Both the position numbers and the translations under genes were made by a program. Positions 9,835-18,184 of a stretch of 64,000 nucleotides of DNA are shown piece by piece (position 1 is the first letter of the stretch; every line of letters starts with the position of its first letter). The notes under the pieces are model-generated. The model had not been told where the DNA came from and did no database searches. It was given only the letters and a program-made list of their open reading frames with translations. The DNA is taken from NCBI GenBank assembly GCA_036278735.1, contig DASUKM010000019.1, forward strand, positions 89,064 through 153,063. Reading direction: 5' to 3'. Origin of the DNA: DASUKM01 sp036278735 (lineage in GTDB: Bacteria > Acidobacteriota > Vicinamibacteria > Vicinamibacterales > 2-12-FULL-66-21).

Positions 9835-9859
9835 CCGGCTGCGCAGTCTAGCACCGGGT

Positions 9860-10636
9860 TCAGGCTTTGGGCCTGACGCCGGGCACCCACAACGTGCGGG
9901 CCGTCAATTCGCGCGGGTCGAGGCCGGCGGCGCGGCCGATCTCGCGCAGCCGCGGCGGGACGGGCGTGCTGAAGCGCCAGTCGTCCTGTCGCGCCTGAAG
10001 CGCGCGCGCCCAGTCGGCCCACCACTCGTTCATGCGGCGGGCGATCGGCTCGATCACCAGGACCGCCGCGCCGCGAGCGGCGACGCGACACAACTGCTCG
10101 AGCAGAGGGTCGCGAGCGTCGGGCGGCAGTTCGTTGACCGTATAGGCGAGCAGGACCGCGTCCCCTGCCCCGGCGCGAAGTGGAAGCTGGCGGAGATGGG
10201 CGGCGCGCACGCGCGCGCGAACCTCGAAGTGCCGGTACGTCAGCACCGCTTCGTCCACCGCCCAGGACGAACGATCCGTCGCGTCGATCGACACGGCCCG
10301 GATCGGACCGGACGAGCTCGCTTCAGCCGCCCACCCGGCGCTTGCCGCGCCTGTTCCGCACCCAAGATCGACGACACGCGAAATCGGCTGGTCGGCAAGG
10401 TGCAAGGCGCCGACGACCTCTCGCGCGACCAGGAAATGCAGCGGCGCATAGTACAGCGCAAACGCGGCGCGCTTGCCTGCCCCTTCCAGCGCCGCGCCGC
10501 GCGCGATCGAGGCACGTCGTTCCACGTAGGAGGAGGAGAGCGCCCGCAAGGCGCGCGTCAGCTCGGGACGCGTGAGGTCGGCGAGATGGCGCCGCTCGAG
10601 CGCCTCGAGCCACGTGTCGAAGGAGGGAGCCGTCAC
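9860..10636 (-). CDS. Rsm22-like class I SAM-dependent methyltransferase
   Basis: A 258-residue protein with a Rossmann methyltransferase core. Motif I is visible as VVDLGCGTGAAS at about residue 90, and the strand 4 region as AGAGDAVLLAYTVNELPP. The N-terminal part (TRALRALSSSYVERRA and YYAPLHFLVAREVV) resembles the Rsm22 family, whose members associate with the small ribosomal subunit. The substrate is not known. The start is GTG at 10636, which overlaps the TGA of a 35-codon kinase relic (GTGA). Translation may therefore be coupled to that leader. Confidence 0.72.
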   Translation of the reverse strand: MTAPSFDTWLEALERRHLADLTRPELTRALRALSSSYVERRASIARGAALEGAGKRAAFALYYAPLHFLVAREVVGALHLADQPISRVVDLGCGTGAASAGWAAEASSSGPIRAVSIDATDRSSWAVDEAVLTYRHFEVRARVRAAHLRQLPLRAGAGDAVLLAYTVNELPPDARDPLLEQLCRVAARGAAVLVIEPIARRMNEWWADWARALQARQDDWRFSTPVPPRLREIGRAAGLDPRELTARTLWVPGVRPKA

Positions 10637-10740
10637 GCTCGCTCAACGCTGCGTGCCCGATAGATCTCGCTCGAGCCGCCGGCGCCGAAGGGCACATCGA
10701 TCTGGTACGGTCCGAGGCAGTCTCCCGGGTGCAGCGCCAT
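10633..10740 (-). pseudogene. Ser/Thr protein kinase N-terminal relic (35 codons, glycine-rich loop only)
   Basis: A short open frame begins at ATG 10740 with MALHPGDCLGPYQIDVPFG, continues AGGSSEIYRAR and stops at TGA 10633-10635. LGPYxIxxxxGAGGxxEIYRAR is the usual start of a bacterial Pkn-type Ser/Thr kinase: the glycine-rich nucleotide-binding loop and strands 1-2. No catalytic lysine, HRD or DFG follows, because the frame runs directly into the methyltransferase start through a GTGA overlap. It looks like a kinase gene that lost everything after the P-loop, leaving its start region as a leader for the next gene. Confidence 0.65.
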
Positions 10741-10827
10741 GGTCCCTGTGGATTGTGTGGCGGCGGTAGCGTGTCAGATCGGCCCGAGATGGTCAAACGG
10801 GGCGCTCATCGAGCGTCTGGCGAAGGC

Positions 10828-10917
10828 TGGCGGAGGGAGAGGGATTCGAACCCCCGGAACCGTTTCCGGTTCAGTGGTTTTCAAGACCACCGCCATCGAC
10901 CACTCGGCCATCCCTCC
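10828..10917 (-). tRNA. tRNA-Ser (anticodon UGA)
   Basis: Read on the minus strand, the acceptor arm GGAGGGA pairs with TCCCTCC, followed by G and an encoded CCA. The anticodon stem-loop is GTGGT-CTTGAAA-ACCAC, giving anticodon TGA, which reads UCA. There is a long variable arm (AACCG-GAAA-CGGTT), as expected for serine tRNA. The T-arm has the loop TTCGAAT. Confidence 0.95.
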
Positions 10918-11026
10918 GCACGTCTATCTTACGCGCTTGCGCGCAACCCCAGCCGCGGCCTCGCGCCGGGCGTGCGTCGTGCAGGCAACTCGGTCGAGCC
11001 GTTGTGCACGACCGTTCTATCCCCAC

Positions 11027-12328
11027 ATGAGTTCCGCGCCTGAATCGTCGTCTCCGCCTGCGGACCAGCCGCCGCCGCCGCGGCGCGGCGTCGCCCGCTC
11101 GCTCGGGCTCGGACTGATCACCGGCGCCGCCGACGACGACCCGTCAGCCATTGGGACGTATGCGGCGGCGGGCGCGAAGCTCGGCCCGGCGTTCCTCTGG
11201 ACCGCACCCGCCATCTTCCCGATGATGTTCGCGGTCGTGTACCTTTCGGCCAAGCTGGGCCAGGTGACCGGCAAGGGCCTTTTCGCCGTCATCCGCGACC
11301 ACTATTCGCGGCGGCTGCTGTTCGTCGCGCTCACCGGCGTCCTCATCGGCAACACCTTCGAAGCGGCGGCGGATCTCGGGGGGATGGCTGCGGCGCTGGG
11401 CCTGCTGGTGCCCTGGCCATTCGAGCTGCTGGTCACCGGCATCGCCGTCGTCATCCTCGCGCTCCAGATCTGGGGCTCTTACGACGTCATCAAGAGCGTC
11501 TTCCGGCTGCTCGCGCTGGTGCTGCTCGCGTACGTGGTCGCCGCGGTCCTCGCCAGGCCAGACCTCGGCCCTGTGCTCCGGGGCACGTTCGTCCCCACGC
11601 TGCGGTTCGACCGCGAGTTCCTGTCGCTGCTCGTCGCCGCGATCGGGACGAGCCTCTCGGCCTACATCTACACGTGGCAGTCGAACGAGGAGGTCGAGGA
11701 AGAGATCGCGATGGGACGGCGGCGGCTGGACGATCGCATTGGCGCCACGCGCGAGGAACTGCGGCATTCGCGCCGCGACATCCTGTACGGGATGGTGTTC
11801 TCGAACCTGGTCATGTACTTCATCATGCTCTCGACCGCCTCGGCCCTGTTCGGCGCGGGGCGGCACGGCATCACGACCGCGGCCGACGCCGCCCGGGCGC
11901 TGGAGCCTGTCGCCGGACACGCCGCGGGCGTGCTCTTCGCGCTCGGCATCATCGGCGTCGGGTTCCTGGCGGTGCCGGTGATGACCACCGGGGCCGCGTA
12001 CGATCTGGCGCAGAGCCTGGGCTGGCGCAGCGGCCTCGGCGCGAAGCCCGCGCGCGCGGCGAGATTCTACGGCGCGATCGTCGTGGTGACGGCGGTCGCC
12101 GTAGCGGTGAATTTCATCGGCCTGAATCCGATGCGCGTGCTCGTCTGGGCGGGGATCGTCCAGGGCCTTTCCACGCCGCCGCTGATGCTGCTCATCCTGC
12201 TCATGACGAACGACCGCCGCATCGTCGGCAACCGCGTGAACGGGCGCGCGATCAATGTCCTCGGCTGGGTCACGACGATCGCCATCTTCTCCGCCAGTGC
12301 GGCGCTCGTCGCCAGCTGGATCGTCTGA
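11027..12328 (+). CDS. Nramp-like divalent metal transporter lacking the canonical metal-site motifs
   Basis: A 433-residue polytopic protein related to Nramp/MntH. In helix 1 the canonical DPGN is replaced by DDPSAIGTY. In helix 6 the canonical MPH motif is replaced by a segment reading GTSLSAYIYTWQSNEEVEEE. In true Nramp proteins the helix 6 methionine helps select Mn and Fe, so this clade may carry another ion. The ATG at 11027 gives a short proline-rich cytosolic leader (PPPPRRGVARSL) before helix 1. The frame is open further upstream but would run through the tRNA. A nearly identical 3' tail of a second copy survives at 17839-17895. Confidence 0.8.
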   Translation: MSSAPESSSPPADQPPPPRRGVARSLGLGLITGAADDDPSAIGTYAAAGAKLGPAFLWTAPAIFPMMFAVVYLSAKLGQVTGKGLFAVIRDHYSRRLLFVALTGVLIGNTFEAAADLGGMAAALGLLVPWPFELLVTGIAVVILALQIWGSYDVIKSVFRLLALVLLAYVVAAVLARPDLGPVLRGTFVPTLRFDREFLSLLVAAIGTSLSAYIYTWQSNEEVEEEIAMGRRRLDDRIGATREELRHSRRDILYGMVFSNLVMYFIMLSTASALFGAGRHGITTAADAARALEPVAGHAAGVLFALGIIGVGFLAVPVMTTGAAYDLAQSLGWRSGLGAKPARAARFYGAIVVVTAVAVAVNFIGLNPMRVLVWAGIVQGLSTPPLMLLILLMTNDRRIVGNRVNGRAINVLGWVTTIAIFSASAALVASWIV

Positions 12329-12366
12329 ATGCAGGTGCCCGGCCCGTCGTTCATCCGACACTTCAT

Positions 12367-12395
12367 TTGACAGGCCACTGCAGACCGCCTACACT
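12367..12395 (+). promoter_or_regulatory. Sigma-70-type promoter for padR, almost leaderless
   Basis: A perfect -35 TTGACA (12367-12372) is followed by a 17-bp spacer and a -10 TACACT (12390-12395). The padR ATG at 12404 is only nine bases past the -10, so a normal start site would give an mRNA with zero to two leader bases. Confidence 0.65.
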
Positions 12396-12403
12396 CCCTT
12401 TGC

Positions 12404-12751
12404 ATGACCAATAGTGGACCCGACAAGACGGATGTGCTCCAGGGAACGCTGGATTTGATGGTGCTCCAGACCCTCGCCACGATGGGGGCGCTCCACGGCT
12501 ATGCCCTCGCCGCGCGCATCGAGCAGGTCTCCAGGGGTTCGCTCCAGCTCAACATGGGCACGCTGTACCCGGGGTTGATGCGACTGGAACAGCGAGGCTT
12601 CGTGCGCGCCAGGTGGGGGGTGAGCGACAAGAACCGCAAGGCGCGGTTCTATACCATCACGCCGGCCGGCCGCCGGCAGCTCGCGACCGAACGGGCCGAG
12701 TGGGATCGGATGGTCGCGATCATCGGCGCGCTCGGCGGCGAGCAGGCGTGA
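12404..12751 (+). CDS. PadR-family transcriptional regulator
   Basis: A 115-residue winged-helix repressor of the PadR type. The family core is plain: GTLDLMVLQTLATMG, LHGYALAARIEQ, the recognition region LNMGTLYPGLMRLEQRG and the wing ARFYTITPAGRRQL. PadR genes of this length directly upstream of ADOP permeases are a hallmark arrangement in Acidobacteriota, and the regulator usually controls the adjoining permease and itself. Its TGA overlaps the GTG start of the permease (GTGA), so the two are translationally coupled. The ligand is unknown. Confidence 0.92.
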   Translation: MTNSGPDKTDVLQGTLDLMVLQTLATMGALHGYALAARIEQVSRGSLQLNMGTLYPGLMRLEQRGFVRARWGVSDKNRKARFYTITPAGRRQLATERAEWDRMVAIIGALGGEQA

Positions 12752-15450
12752 GGGCCAACGCCGCGATGGGCGCGATTCGTGAGTGGCTCGACCGCCTGCG
12801 AGGCACGTTCCATCCGTCCAGACGCGACGACGATCTCGAGCAGGAGCTCCGGCTGCACGCCGAGCTGGCCGCCGAGGACGCGCGCCGACGAGGACATTCG
12901 CCCGAGCACGCCTCGCGCGTGGCGGCGGTCCGCGCCGGGGGCCTTGCCGCCTCCATGGAGAGGCTGCGCGATCAGCGCGGGCTGCCATGGCTCGACGACG
13001 CCTCGCGCGATCTCCGGCATGCCGTCCGCCTCCTGCGGCGCAATCCGATCTTCACCGGCGTGGCCGTGCTGTCGCTGGCGCTCGGGATCGGCGCCAATGC
13101 GGCGATCTTCAGCCTCGCCGATGTGCTGCTCCTCCGTCCGCTCCCGATCCGCGATCCGGGATCCGTGATGACGGTGAGCACCGACGCACCGGAAGAGGGA
13201 CGGCTCGACGCGCGGCTCTCGTATCCGAATTATCGCGATCTGCGACAGGCCACCCGTACGTTCAGCGGTCTCGCCGCGTACGACATCGGTACCTTCAGCT
13301 TCGCCCGCTCGCGGCAATCCGTGCGCGACGGGTACATGGCGATGCTGGTGAGCGACAATTTCTTCGAGGTGCTCGGCGTCCAGCCGGCGCTCGGCCGAAG
13401 CTTCACCGCCGACGAAGGACGGATACCTGGTCGCGGGACGGCGGTCGTCCTCAGCCACGACTTCTGGAACGATGCGCTCGCCGCCGATCCGTCTGTGCTC
13501 GGGAGCGTCGTCTGGATCAACGGCATTCCCTTCCACGTCGTGGGCGTGACGCCGGCGAGCTTCACGGGACCCGAGCCGCCGGTCCGCCCCGCGTTCTACC
13601 TGCCGGTCGTGATGGCGCAGCGGCTCGATCCGGCCCGCGAGAACCCACTCGAGAATCGGAAGGCGCGCGTGTTCCGGGTGAAGGGGCGGCTCGCGCGCGG
13701 CGTGTCGCAGGCCAGGGCGCAGGCCGAGTTCACGACGATCTGGAGCGCCTTGCAGCGCCAGTACCCGGATGCGGACCGGCGCCGCGTCGCGGTGGTTCGC
13801 ACGGAGCTGCAAGATCGGGCGCGGGAGGACCCAGACGACGCGATGCTGCTGAGTCTCCTCGGCGGGCTCGCCGGACTCGTGCTGATTATCGCCTGCGCAA
13901 ACGTCGCGAACCTCATGCTCGGACGTGCCCGCGGTCGTTCGCGGGAGATTGCGGTGCGGCTGGCGCTCGGCGTCAGCCGTTCCCGTTTGCTGCGACAGCT
14001 CCTGACCGAAAGCCTGCTCCTCGCGCTCGCGGGTCTCGCGCTCGGGCTCGCCTTCGCGTTCGGCGGCATCCGATTCCTGCAAACCATTCCGGTGCAGAAT
14101 CAGATCGTGATCAGGCCGGAGCTGGATCATCGCGTCCTGCTCTTCGGCGTGCTCGCTGCGATTGTGAGCGCCTTGGTGTTCGGCATTGCCCCGGCCCGCC
14201 AGAGCCTCGAAACCGAACTGGTCCCCGCGCTGAAGACGTCGACGGTCGGCGAGGCCGTGCGCAATCGGACCATCGGCCGCAACATCCTCGTGACGGTGCA
14301 GGTGGCGCTCTCGATGGTGCTGCTCGTCGCGATGGGAATGCTGTTCGGCGGTGTCCGCCGGATGGTCGTTCAAGCGCCCGGCTTTCGCACGGATCATCTC
14401 CTGGTGATGTCGTTCGATACGTCGGCCGTCCGCGACACGCCGGCCCAGACGCACGCGTTCTATCGCGACGTCGTGAACCGCGCCGCCGCGCTGCCCGGTG
14501 TCGTCTCGGCAAGCCTGGCCAGCGTGATGCCGTTCGAGGTCGGCGTGCAATATGCCCCGGCGGTGATTCCCGAGGGTTATCGCTTCCCGCCCGGACAAGG
14601 GAGCGTGTCGACGTTGACGGCCGTCGTCGGGGAGCGCTATTTCTCGACGATGGCGATCGCGATGCTTCGCGGTCGGCCCTTCTCGGAGGCCGACACAGCG
14701 GGCGCCGCGGGCGTGGCGATCGTGAACGAACAGTTCGCGAAGACCTACTGGCCCGATCGGGATCCAATCGGCAAGCGGCTGCGCCTGGCGGAGAGCGGCA
14801 GCCCCTGGCTCGAGGTGATTGGGGTCACGAAGACCGCGAAGTACTGGTCCACTGCCGAGCGGCCCACGCCGTTTTTCTACCTGCCCTTCGCGCAACACGA
14901 GAAGACGGCGATGCGGCTGCTCGTGGAGACGCGGAGCACCGACCCGACATCGCTCGCGGCTCCCCTGCGCGGCATCGTCCGCGACATCGACGTCCGTCAG
15001 CCCATCTTCGACACGGAGTCGTATTCGAGGATGTATCGCGATCGGGCGATCACCGTGCCCCTGATGCTCATGCAGATGGTGGGCACGATCGCGCTGCTCG
15101 GGTTGGCGCTCGCGCTGGCGGGTCTCTACGGGCTCGTCGCGTATTCGGTCGCGCGCCGGACGCGGGAGATCGGGATCCGGATGGCCATCGGGGCCGCGCG
15201 GGCCGACGTGCTCCGGATGGTGCTGCGCCAGGGCCTGGTGCTCTCGCTTGCGGGTATCCTCGTCGGCAGTGCGGCGACGGTGTTCGCCGCCCCCCTGATC
15301 GCCGCGAATCTGCAGGGGCTCGCCGCCCCGAGCACGGCGGTTTACGTCCTCGTGCCGCTCGCCCTCATCTGCCTGACGATGGGGGCCAGCTACGTGCCGG
15401 CGCGGCGCGCATCGCGCGTCGATCCTCTCGTGGCGCTTCGCGACGAATAG
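12748..15450 (+). CDS. ADOP-family ABC transporter permease (duplicated MacB/FtsX-like)
   Basis: A 900-residue permease. The N-terminal soluble part (REWLDRLRGTFH, DDDLEQELRLHAELAAEDAR) and the DLRHAVRLLRRNPIFTG helix lead-in are typical of acidobacterial duplicated orphan permeases. Two MacB-type periplasmic domains (about residues 140-370 and 540-760) each precede an FtsX helix bundle. The bundles are marked by ANVANLMLGRARGRSREIA and VAYSVARRTREIGIRMAIG. No ATPase gene is adjacent, hence orphan. GTG at 12748 overlapping the padR stop is chosen; ATG at 12766 is the alternative. Function is probably export or a mechanotransmission role, but the substrate is unknown. Confidence 0.88.
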   Translation: MRANAAMGAIREWLDRLRGTFHPSRRDDDLEQELRLHAELAAEDARRRGHSPEHASRVAAVRAGGLAASMERLRDQRGLPWLDDASRDLRHAVRLLRRNPIFTGVAVLSLALGIGANAAIFSLADVLLLRPLPIRDPGSVMTVSTDAPEEGRLDARLSYPNYRDLRQATRTFSGLAAYDIGTFSFARSRQSVRDGYMAMLVSDNFFEVLGVQPALGRSFTADEGRIPGRGTAVVLSHDFWNDALAADPSVLGSVVWINGIPFHVVGVTPASFTGPEPPVRPAFYLPVVMAQRLDPARENPLENRKARVFRVKGRLARGVSQARAQAEFTTIWSALQRQYPDADRRRVAVVRTELQDRAREDPDDAMLLSLLGGLAGLVLIIACANVANLMLGRARGRSREIAVRLALGVSRSRLLRQLLTESLLLALAGLALGLAFAFGGIRFLQTIPVQNQIVIRPELDHRVLLFGVLAAIVSALVFGIAPARQSLETELVPALKTSTVGEAVRNRTIGRNILVTVQVALSMVLLVAMGMLFGGVRRMVVQAPGFRTDHLLVMSFDTSAVRDTPAQTHAFYRDVVNRAAALPGVVSASLASVMPFEVGVQYAPAVIPEGYRFPPGQGSVSTLTAVVGERYFSTMAIAMLRGRPFSEADTAGAAGVAIVNEQFAKTYWPDRDPIGKRLRLAESGSPWLEVIGVTKTAKYWSTAERPTPFFYLPFAQHEKTAMRLLVETRSTDPTSLAAPLRGIVRDIDVRQPIFDTESYSRMYRDRAITVPLMLMQMVGTIALLGLALALAGLYGLVAYSVARRTREIGIRMAIGAARADVLRMVLRQGLVLSLAGILVGSAATVFAAPLIAANLQGLAAPSTAVYVLVPLALICLTMGASYVPARRASRVDPLVALRDE

Positions 15451-15791
15451 GGGCGACGCAGCGGAGATCAGGCGGGCGCCGGTTCCGTCTCGGCCACGCC
15501 GGCGCGGCGCGCGGCATCGGCGACAGCACGTACACGCCTCGAGGACGATACGAAATATGGGGCCCTTCGGAGGTTAACGGAACGCCCGTTCTCGGCCCCT
15601 CCCCCGCGACAGCCGCCACGACAGGCGCTCTCAATTCGACCACTCTATGCTATCCCGCGCGTCGCGCGTTTACCGCGAGTCCGCGCGCGTCGAGATCTTC
15701 ACGAGCGTTCGCATCGACCTGCTGGATCGGTTGACGCTGCAGAAGCAGCTCGACGCGATCGGCACGCAACGGCCAGGCGGCGTTCCGGACC
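15451..15791. other. Intergenic gap with one doubtful small open frame
   Basis: This 341-bp stretch separates the ADOP permease from the convergent DyP gene. It contains a 53-codon plus-strand frame (15647-15808) whose product includes ARVEIFTSVRIDLLDRLTLQ and overlaps the DyP 3' end. I recognise no family, and no good ribosome site precedes it. A GGAGGTTAACGG string lies at 15570-15582 without a nearby start. It may be a decayed gene end. Confidence 0.35.
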
Positions 15792-17183
15792 TCACACGCC
15801 GACGCTGATCGCGCGGGCGGTCGCACGCGCCGACAGGTACCTGATGGCGGTGACGCTCGGCAAGAAGCAGTACGCCGCGCCGCGGCACGTGACGAACCGC
15901 GACAGCCCGGTGACTTCCACGGTGCGGCCGCCCTCGATGGGCAGGAGGAACGTCGCGTCCGGCGCGGAGTTGTCGCCGAGGACCGGGTCGCGTGTCCCGC
16001 GGAGACCCGGCGCGAACGTCCCCTTGTTCGCCCAGTCCGACATGAGGAACTCGAACTGGTCCTTGAGGCTCACGCCGATGAACAACCCCAGCAGCCCGCG
16101 CGCGATCCCGTCGTCGGGGTGCTCGGGATCGTAGGGAGGTCCGTACGGCAGGCCGCGCCGCACGAGGCGCCGCTTCAGGCCGCTGTTGCCGGCGACGGCG
16201 GAGTGCCGCGGGTTCATCCGGCGGATGTGCGAGCCGATCGGGCAGCGATCGCCGCGCCGGTCGTCGTACGCGCCGGGCACTTCCGGCGTCGGCGCGTAGT
16301 CGAACGCGTTGTACTGCTCGAGCGGCAGATCCGGATCGGGGGCGTGCGGCGAGAGCGCGAGCGGCACGCCGCTGCGCCAGCGTCCGACGAGCTTCGCGGC
16401 AATCAACTCGCGGTCGAGGCCCGTCTGCGCCGACGCCGCCGTCAGGAAGCGCTCGAAGCCGGCGCAATCCTGCTCGAGAATGCGGAACGCGACGAAGCTG
16501 CCGTTCAGGCCGAGCGGCTGCGGTTGGGGGACCGGATAGACGAAGCTCTCGTACTGACTCGGGTGGCCGAGCAGGAATTCTCCGGGCGGCGCCTTCGGCA
16601 GCACGTCCGGGACGAGCGGCGGCGGGCCGCCGTCGATCACGGGCTGTGAAAACCCGTCGCGGTACCCGAAGTGCGCGACGTTGCCGGGGAGGGCCCGCGC
16701 GTCGTACATCGAGAGCTCGCTGAACGCCGCCCCCGCGGCACACGCGGCGCGCAGACGGGCGGTCGCCGTCTCGAGCGCTTCTTCCGTTTGCGCGAAGAGG
16801 AAGGCGAGCGCGTGGACGGCTCCGCTCGCGAACGATCCGACCCACCGTTCCGGCGCGCTGTCGCCCACGTCGCCGACGCGCGGCGCGCGCGCGACCGGCC
16901 CTTGCACGAACTCCTCGGCGAACGACGCCAGGTCCTCGCTGGCCACGCCGAGTGCCGCCAGACCCGTGTGGGTGAATCCCACGTTGACGCAGACCTCGGG
17001 TTTGGCGCCCCAGGGCGCCGCGGTGGCGAGCTGCGGCACCGACGGATCGCCTCCGACGAGCGCGCCCAGCAGCTGCCCCGCGGCGGCCGCATGCTCGACG
17101 CGCAGGGCGAACACCCGGAGCGCCGGCATCGCATACGTCCGCACGATGAAGCCCTGGACGTCGTCCAGCGCGAGATCCGGCAC
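15792..17183 (-). CDS. Dye-decolorizing (DyP-type) heme peroxidase
   Basis: A 463-residue DyP peroxidase. The diagnostic GxxDG is GYRDG at residues 173-177, with the catalytic aspartate, followed by FSQPVIDG. The proximal heme histidine lies in CPIGSHIRRMNPR (about residue 319). Downstream is DQFEFLMSDWANKG, typical of the larger B/D-type subfamilies. No twin-arginine or other signal peptide is seen, so it is probably cytosolic or encapsulated. GTG at 17183 is preceded by AGGAAGGAAG on its strand. It lies 26 bp downstream of a small conserved gene and is likely cotranscribed with it. Confidence 0.93.
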   Translation of the reverse strand: MPDLALDDVQGFIVRTYAMPALRVFALRVEHAAAAGQLLGALVGGDPSVPQLATAAPWGAKPEVCVNVGFTHTGLAALGVASEDLASFAEEFVQGPVARAPRVGDVGDSAPERWVGSFASGAVHALAFLFAQTEEALETATARLRAACAAGAAFSELSMYDARALPGNVAHFGYRDGFSQPVIDGGPPPLVPDVLPKAPPGEFLLGHPSQYESFVYPVPQPQPLGLNGSFVAFRILEQDCAGFERFLTAASAQTGLDRELIAAKLVGRWRSGVPLALSPHAPDPDLPLEQYNAFDYAPTPEVPGAYDDRRGDRCPIGSHIRRMNPRHSAVAGNSGLKRRLVRRGLPYGPPYDPEHPDDGIARGLLGLFIGVSLKDQFEFLMSDWANKGTFAPGLRGTRDPVLGDNSAPDATFLLPIEGGRTVEVTGLSRFVTCRGAAYCFLPSVTAIRYLSARATARAISVGV

Positions 17184-17209
17184 GCGACTTCCTTCCTGGA
17201 GGGCGCCCG

Positions 17210-17692
17210 TCAGCTGCCGAGGGCCGCCTTGATGTCGAGCACCGTCGCCGTCGGGTAGGCGCTGAAGAACGGCTCGATCGCGCGGAGGTCGTTCGCGCGC
17301 ACGTAGTCGAGGAACGCCTGGCGATTCTTCTGCACCGGCAGCGACGGCGCGCCGGTCATGTGGGCCAGGAGGGCGTTGAACACGTCGCCGATCTCGTCGA
17401 TGAACTCGTTGATGTAGTCCTCGAAGGTCCCGTCATAGCTCGTGATGACCGCGAGCTTCGTGTTGTTCTCGAGGAACACGAAACGCGCGAAGTGGACGGT
17501 ATTCAATTTCGTCAACGCCGCCCAGATCGGATTCTTGTCGAGCGGCGCCGACTGGATCTTCTGCAGGAGCGCGTTGAGCGCCTGCGAGTCGGCCGCCGAC
17601 TTGATCGTCATGACCAGCGTCAGCGGGGACTGGACCGAACTCGCGGTCTTGACGCCCTGCGGCAGCGGCTGGCCGGGAATGGATGAGGTCAT
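17210..17692 (-). CDS. Conserved small protein paired with DyP peroxidase, function unknown
   Basis: A 160-residue soluble protein with no signal peptide. It begins MTSSIPGQPLPQGVKTAS, followed by LTLVMTIKSAADSQALNALL, LNTVHFARFVFL, LAVITSYDGTFEDYINEF and VQKNRQAFLDYVRAND. The alternation of beta strands with amphipathic helices suggests a ferredoxin-like fold. I recall similar VHFARFVFL...YDGDF proteins next to heme peroxidases, but cannot name the family. A strong ribosome site (AGGAGG) sits a few bases before ATG 17692 on the minus strand. It is the first gene of a two-gene unit with the DyP gene, which suggests a partner, chaperone or substrate-related role. Confidence 0.72.
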   Translation of the reverse strand: MTSSIPGQPLPQGVKTASSVQSPLTLVMTIKSAADSQALNALLQKIQSAPLDKNPIWAALTKLNTVHFARFVFLENNTKLAVITSYDGTFEDYINEFIDEIGDVFNALLAHMTGAPSLPVQKNRQAFLDYVRANDLRAIEPFFSAYPTATVLDIKAALGS

Positions 17693-17795
17693 CTGTCCTC
17701 CTGAACACGAACGGGACGCGGAGAGAAGCCGTGAAAGTATATCGCCGAACCGCAGCGCCTCCTTCACCTCAATGAAGCCTTCGACACGGCTGCAT

Positions 17796-17895
17796 CTGGT
17801 GGCGCTGATTGACAGGCATCGGCGCATCGGCACCGATCACGACGATCGCCATTTTCTCCGCCAGTGCGGCGCTCGTGCTCAGCTGGGTCGCGTGA
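17796..17895 (+). pseudogene. 3'-terminal relic of a second Nramp-like gene
   Basis: Positions 17839-17895 read TTIAIFSASAALVLSWVA then TGA. This is almost identical in DNA and protein to the last 18 codons of the Nramp-like gene ending at 12328 (TTIAIFSASAALVASWIV). Just upstream, 17796-17834 in another frame reads LVALIDRHRRIGT, resembling LILLMTNDRRIVGN of the same gene, with about eleven codons missing between. The rest of the copy is gone. The high DNA identity at the tail argues for a fairly recent duplication followed by deletion. Confidence 0.65.
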
Positions 17896-18184
17896 GCAGC
17901 GGGATGCGGGCTGATGCGGGGTCTGACCGCCTTCGCCAGCGCTACGGCGGTCCGCCGCAGCTTCAGCGCAGGCGGAAGACCAGGCCTACATCAACAGGGA
18001 CCCGCCCTACGTCAGCACGGACCCGGCTACATCGAACCGGAAGGCGCGGCCGGTCAGAGCGTAGGGACGCCTCGGTCCCTCCTGCCTCCGTTCACGCCGA
18101 TTTAACATGTGCGACACCGATCTGGAATGCCGCGTTGATAGGGTTGACTCCAACATGAGCACGAACGATTTGAGGGGAGTTCAC

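Noticed and set aside
10739..11026. An extended start for the Nramp-like protein.
   Set aside because: The extension would translate the antisense of tRNA-Ser and adds no similarity.
15647..15808. A 53-codon frame between the ADOP permease and DyP genes.
   Set aside because: No family, no ribosome site and overlap with DyP; kept only as a note in the gap.
18063..18080. The AGGGAC-GCCTCG-GTCCCT hairpin as a terminator or phosphate-response site.
   Set aside because: No T-tract and no gene ends just upstream; no Pho-box-like repeats are seen near the porin.
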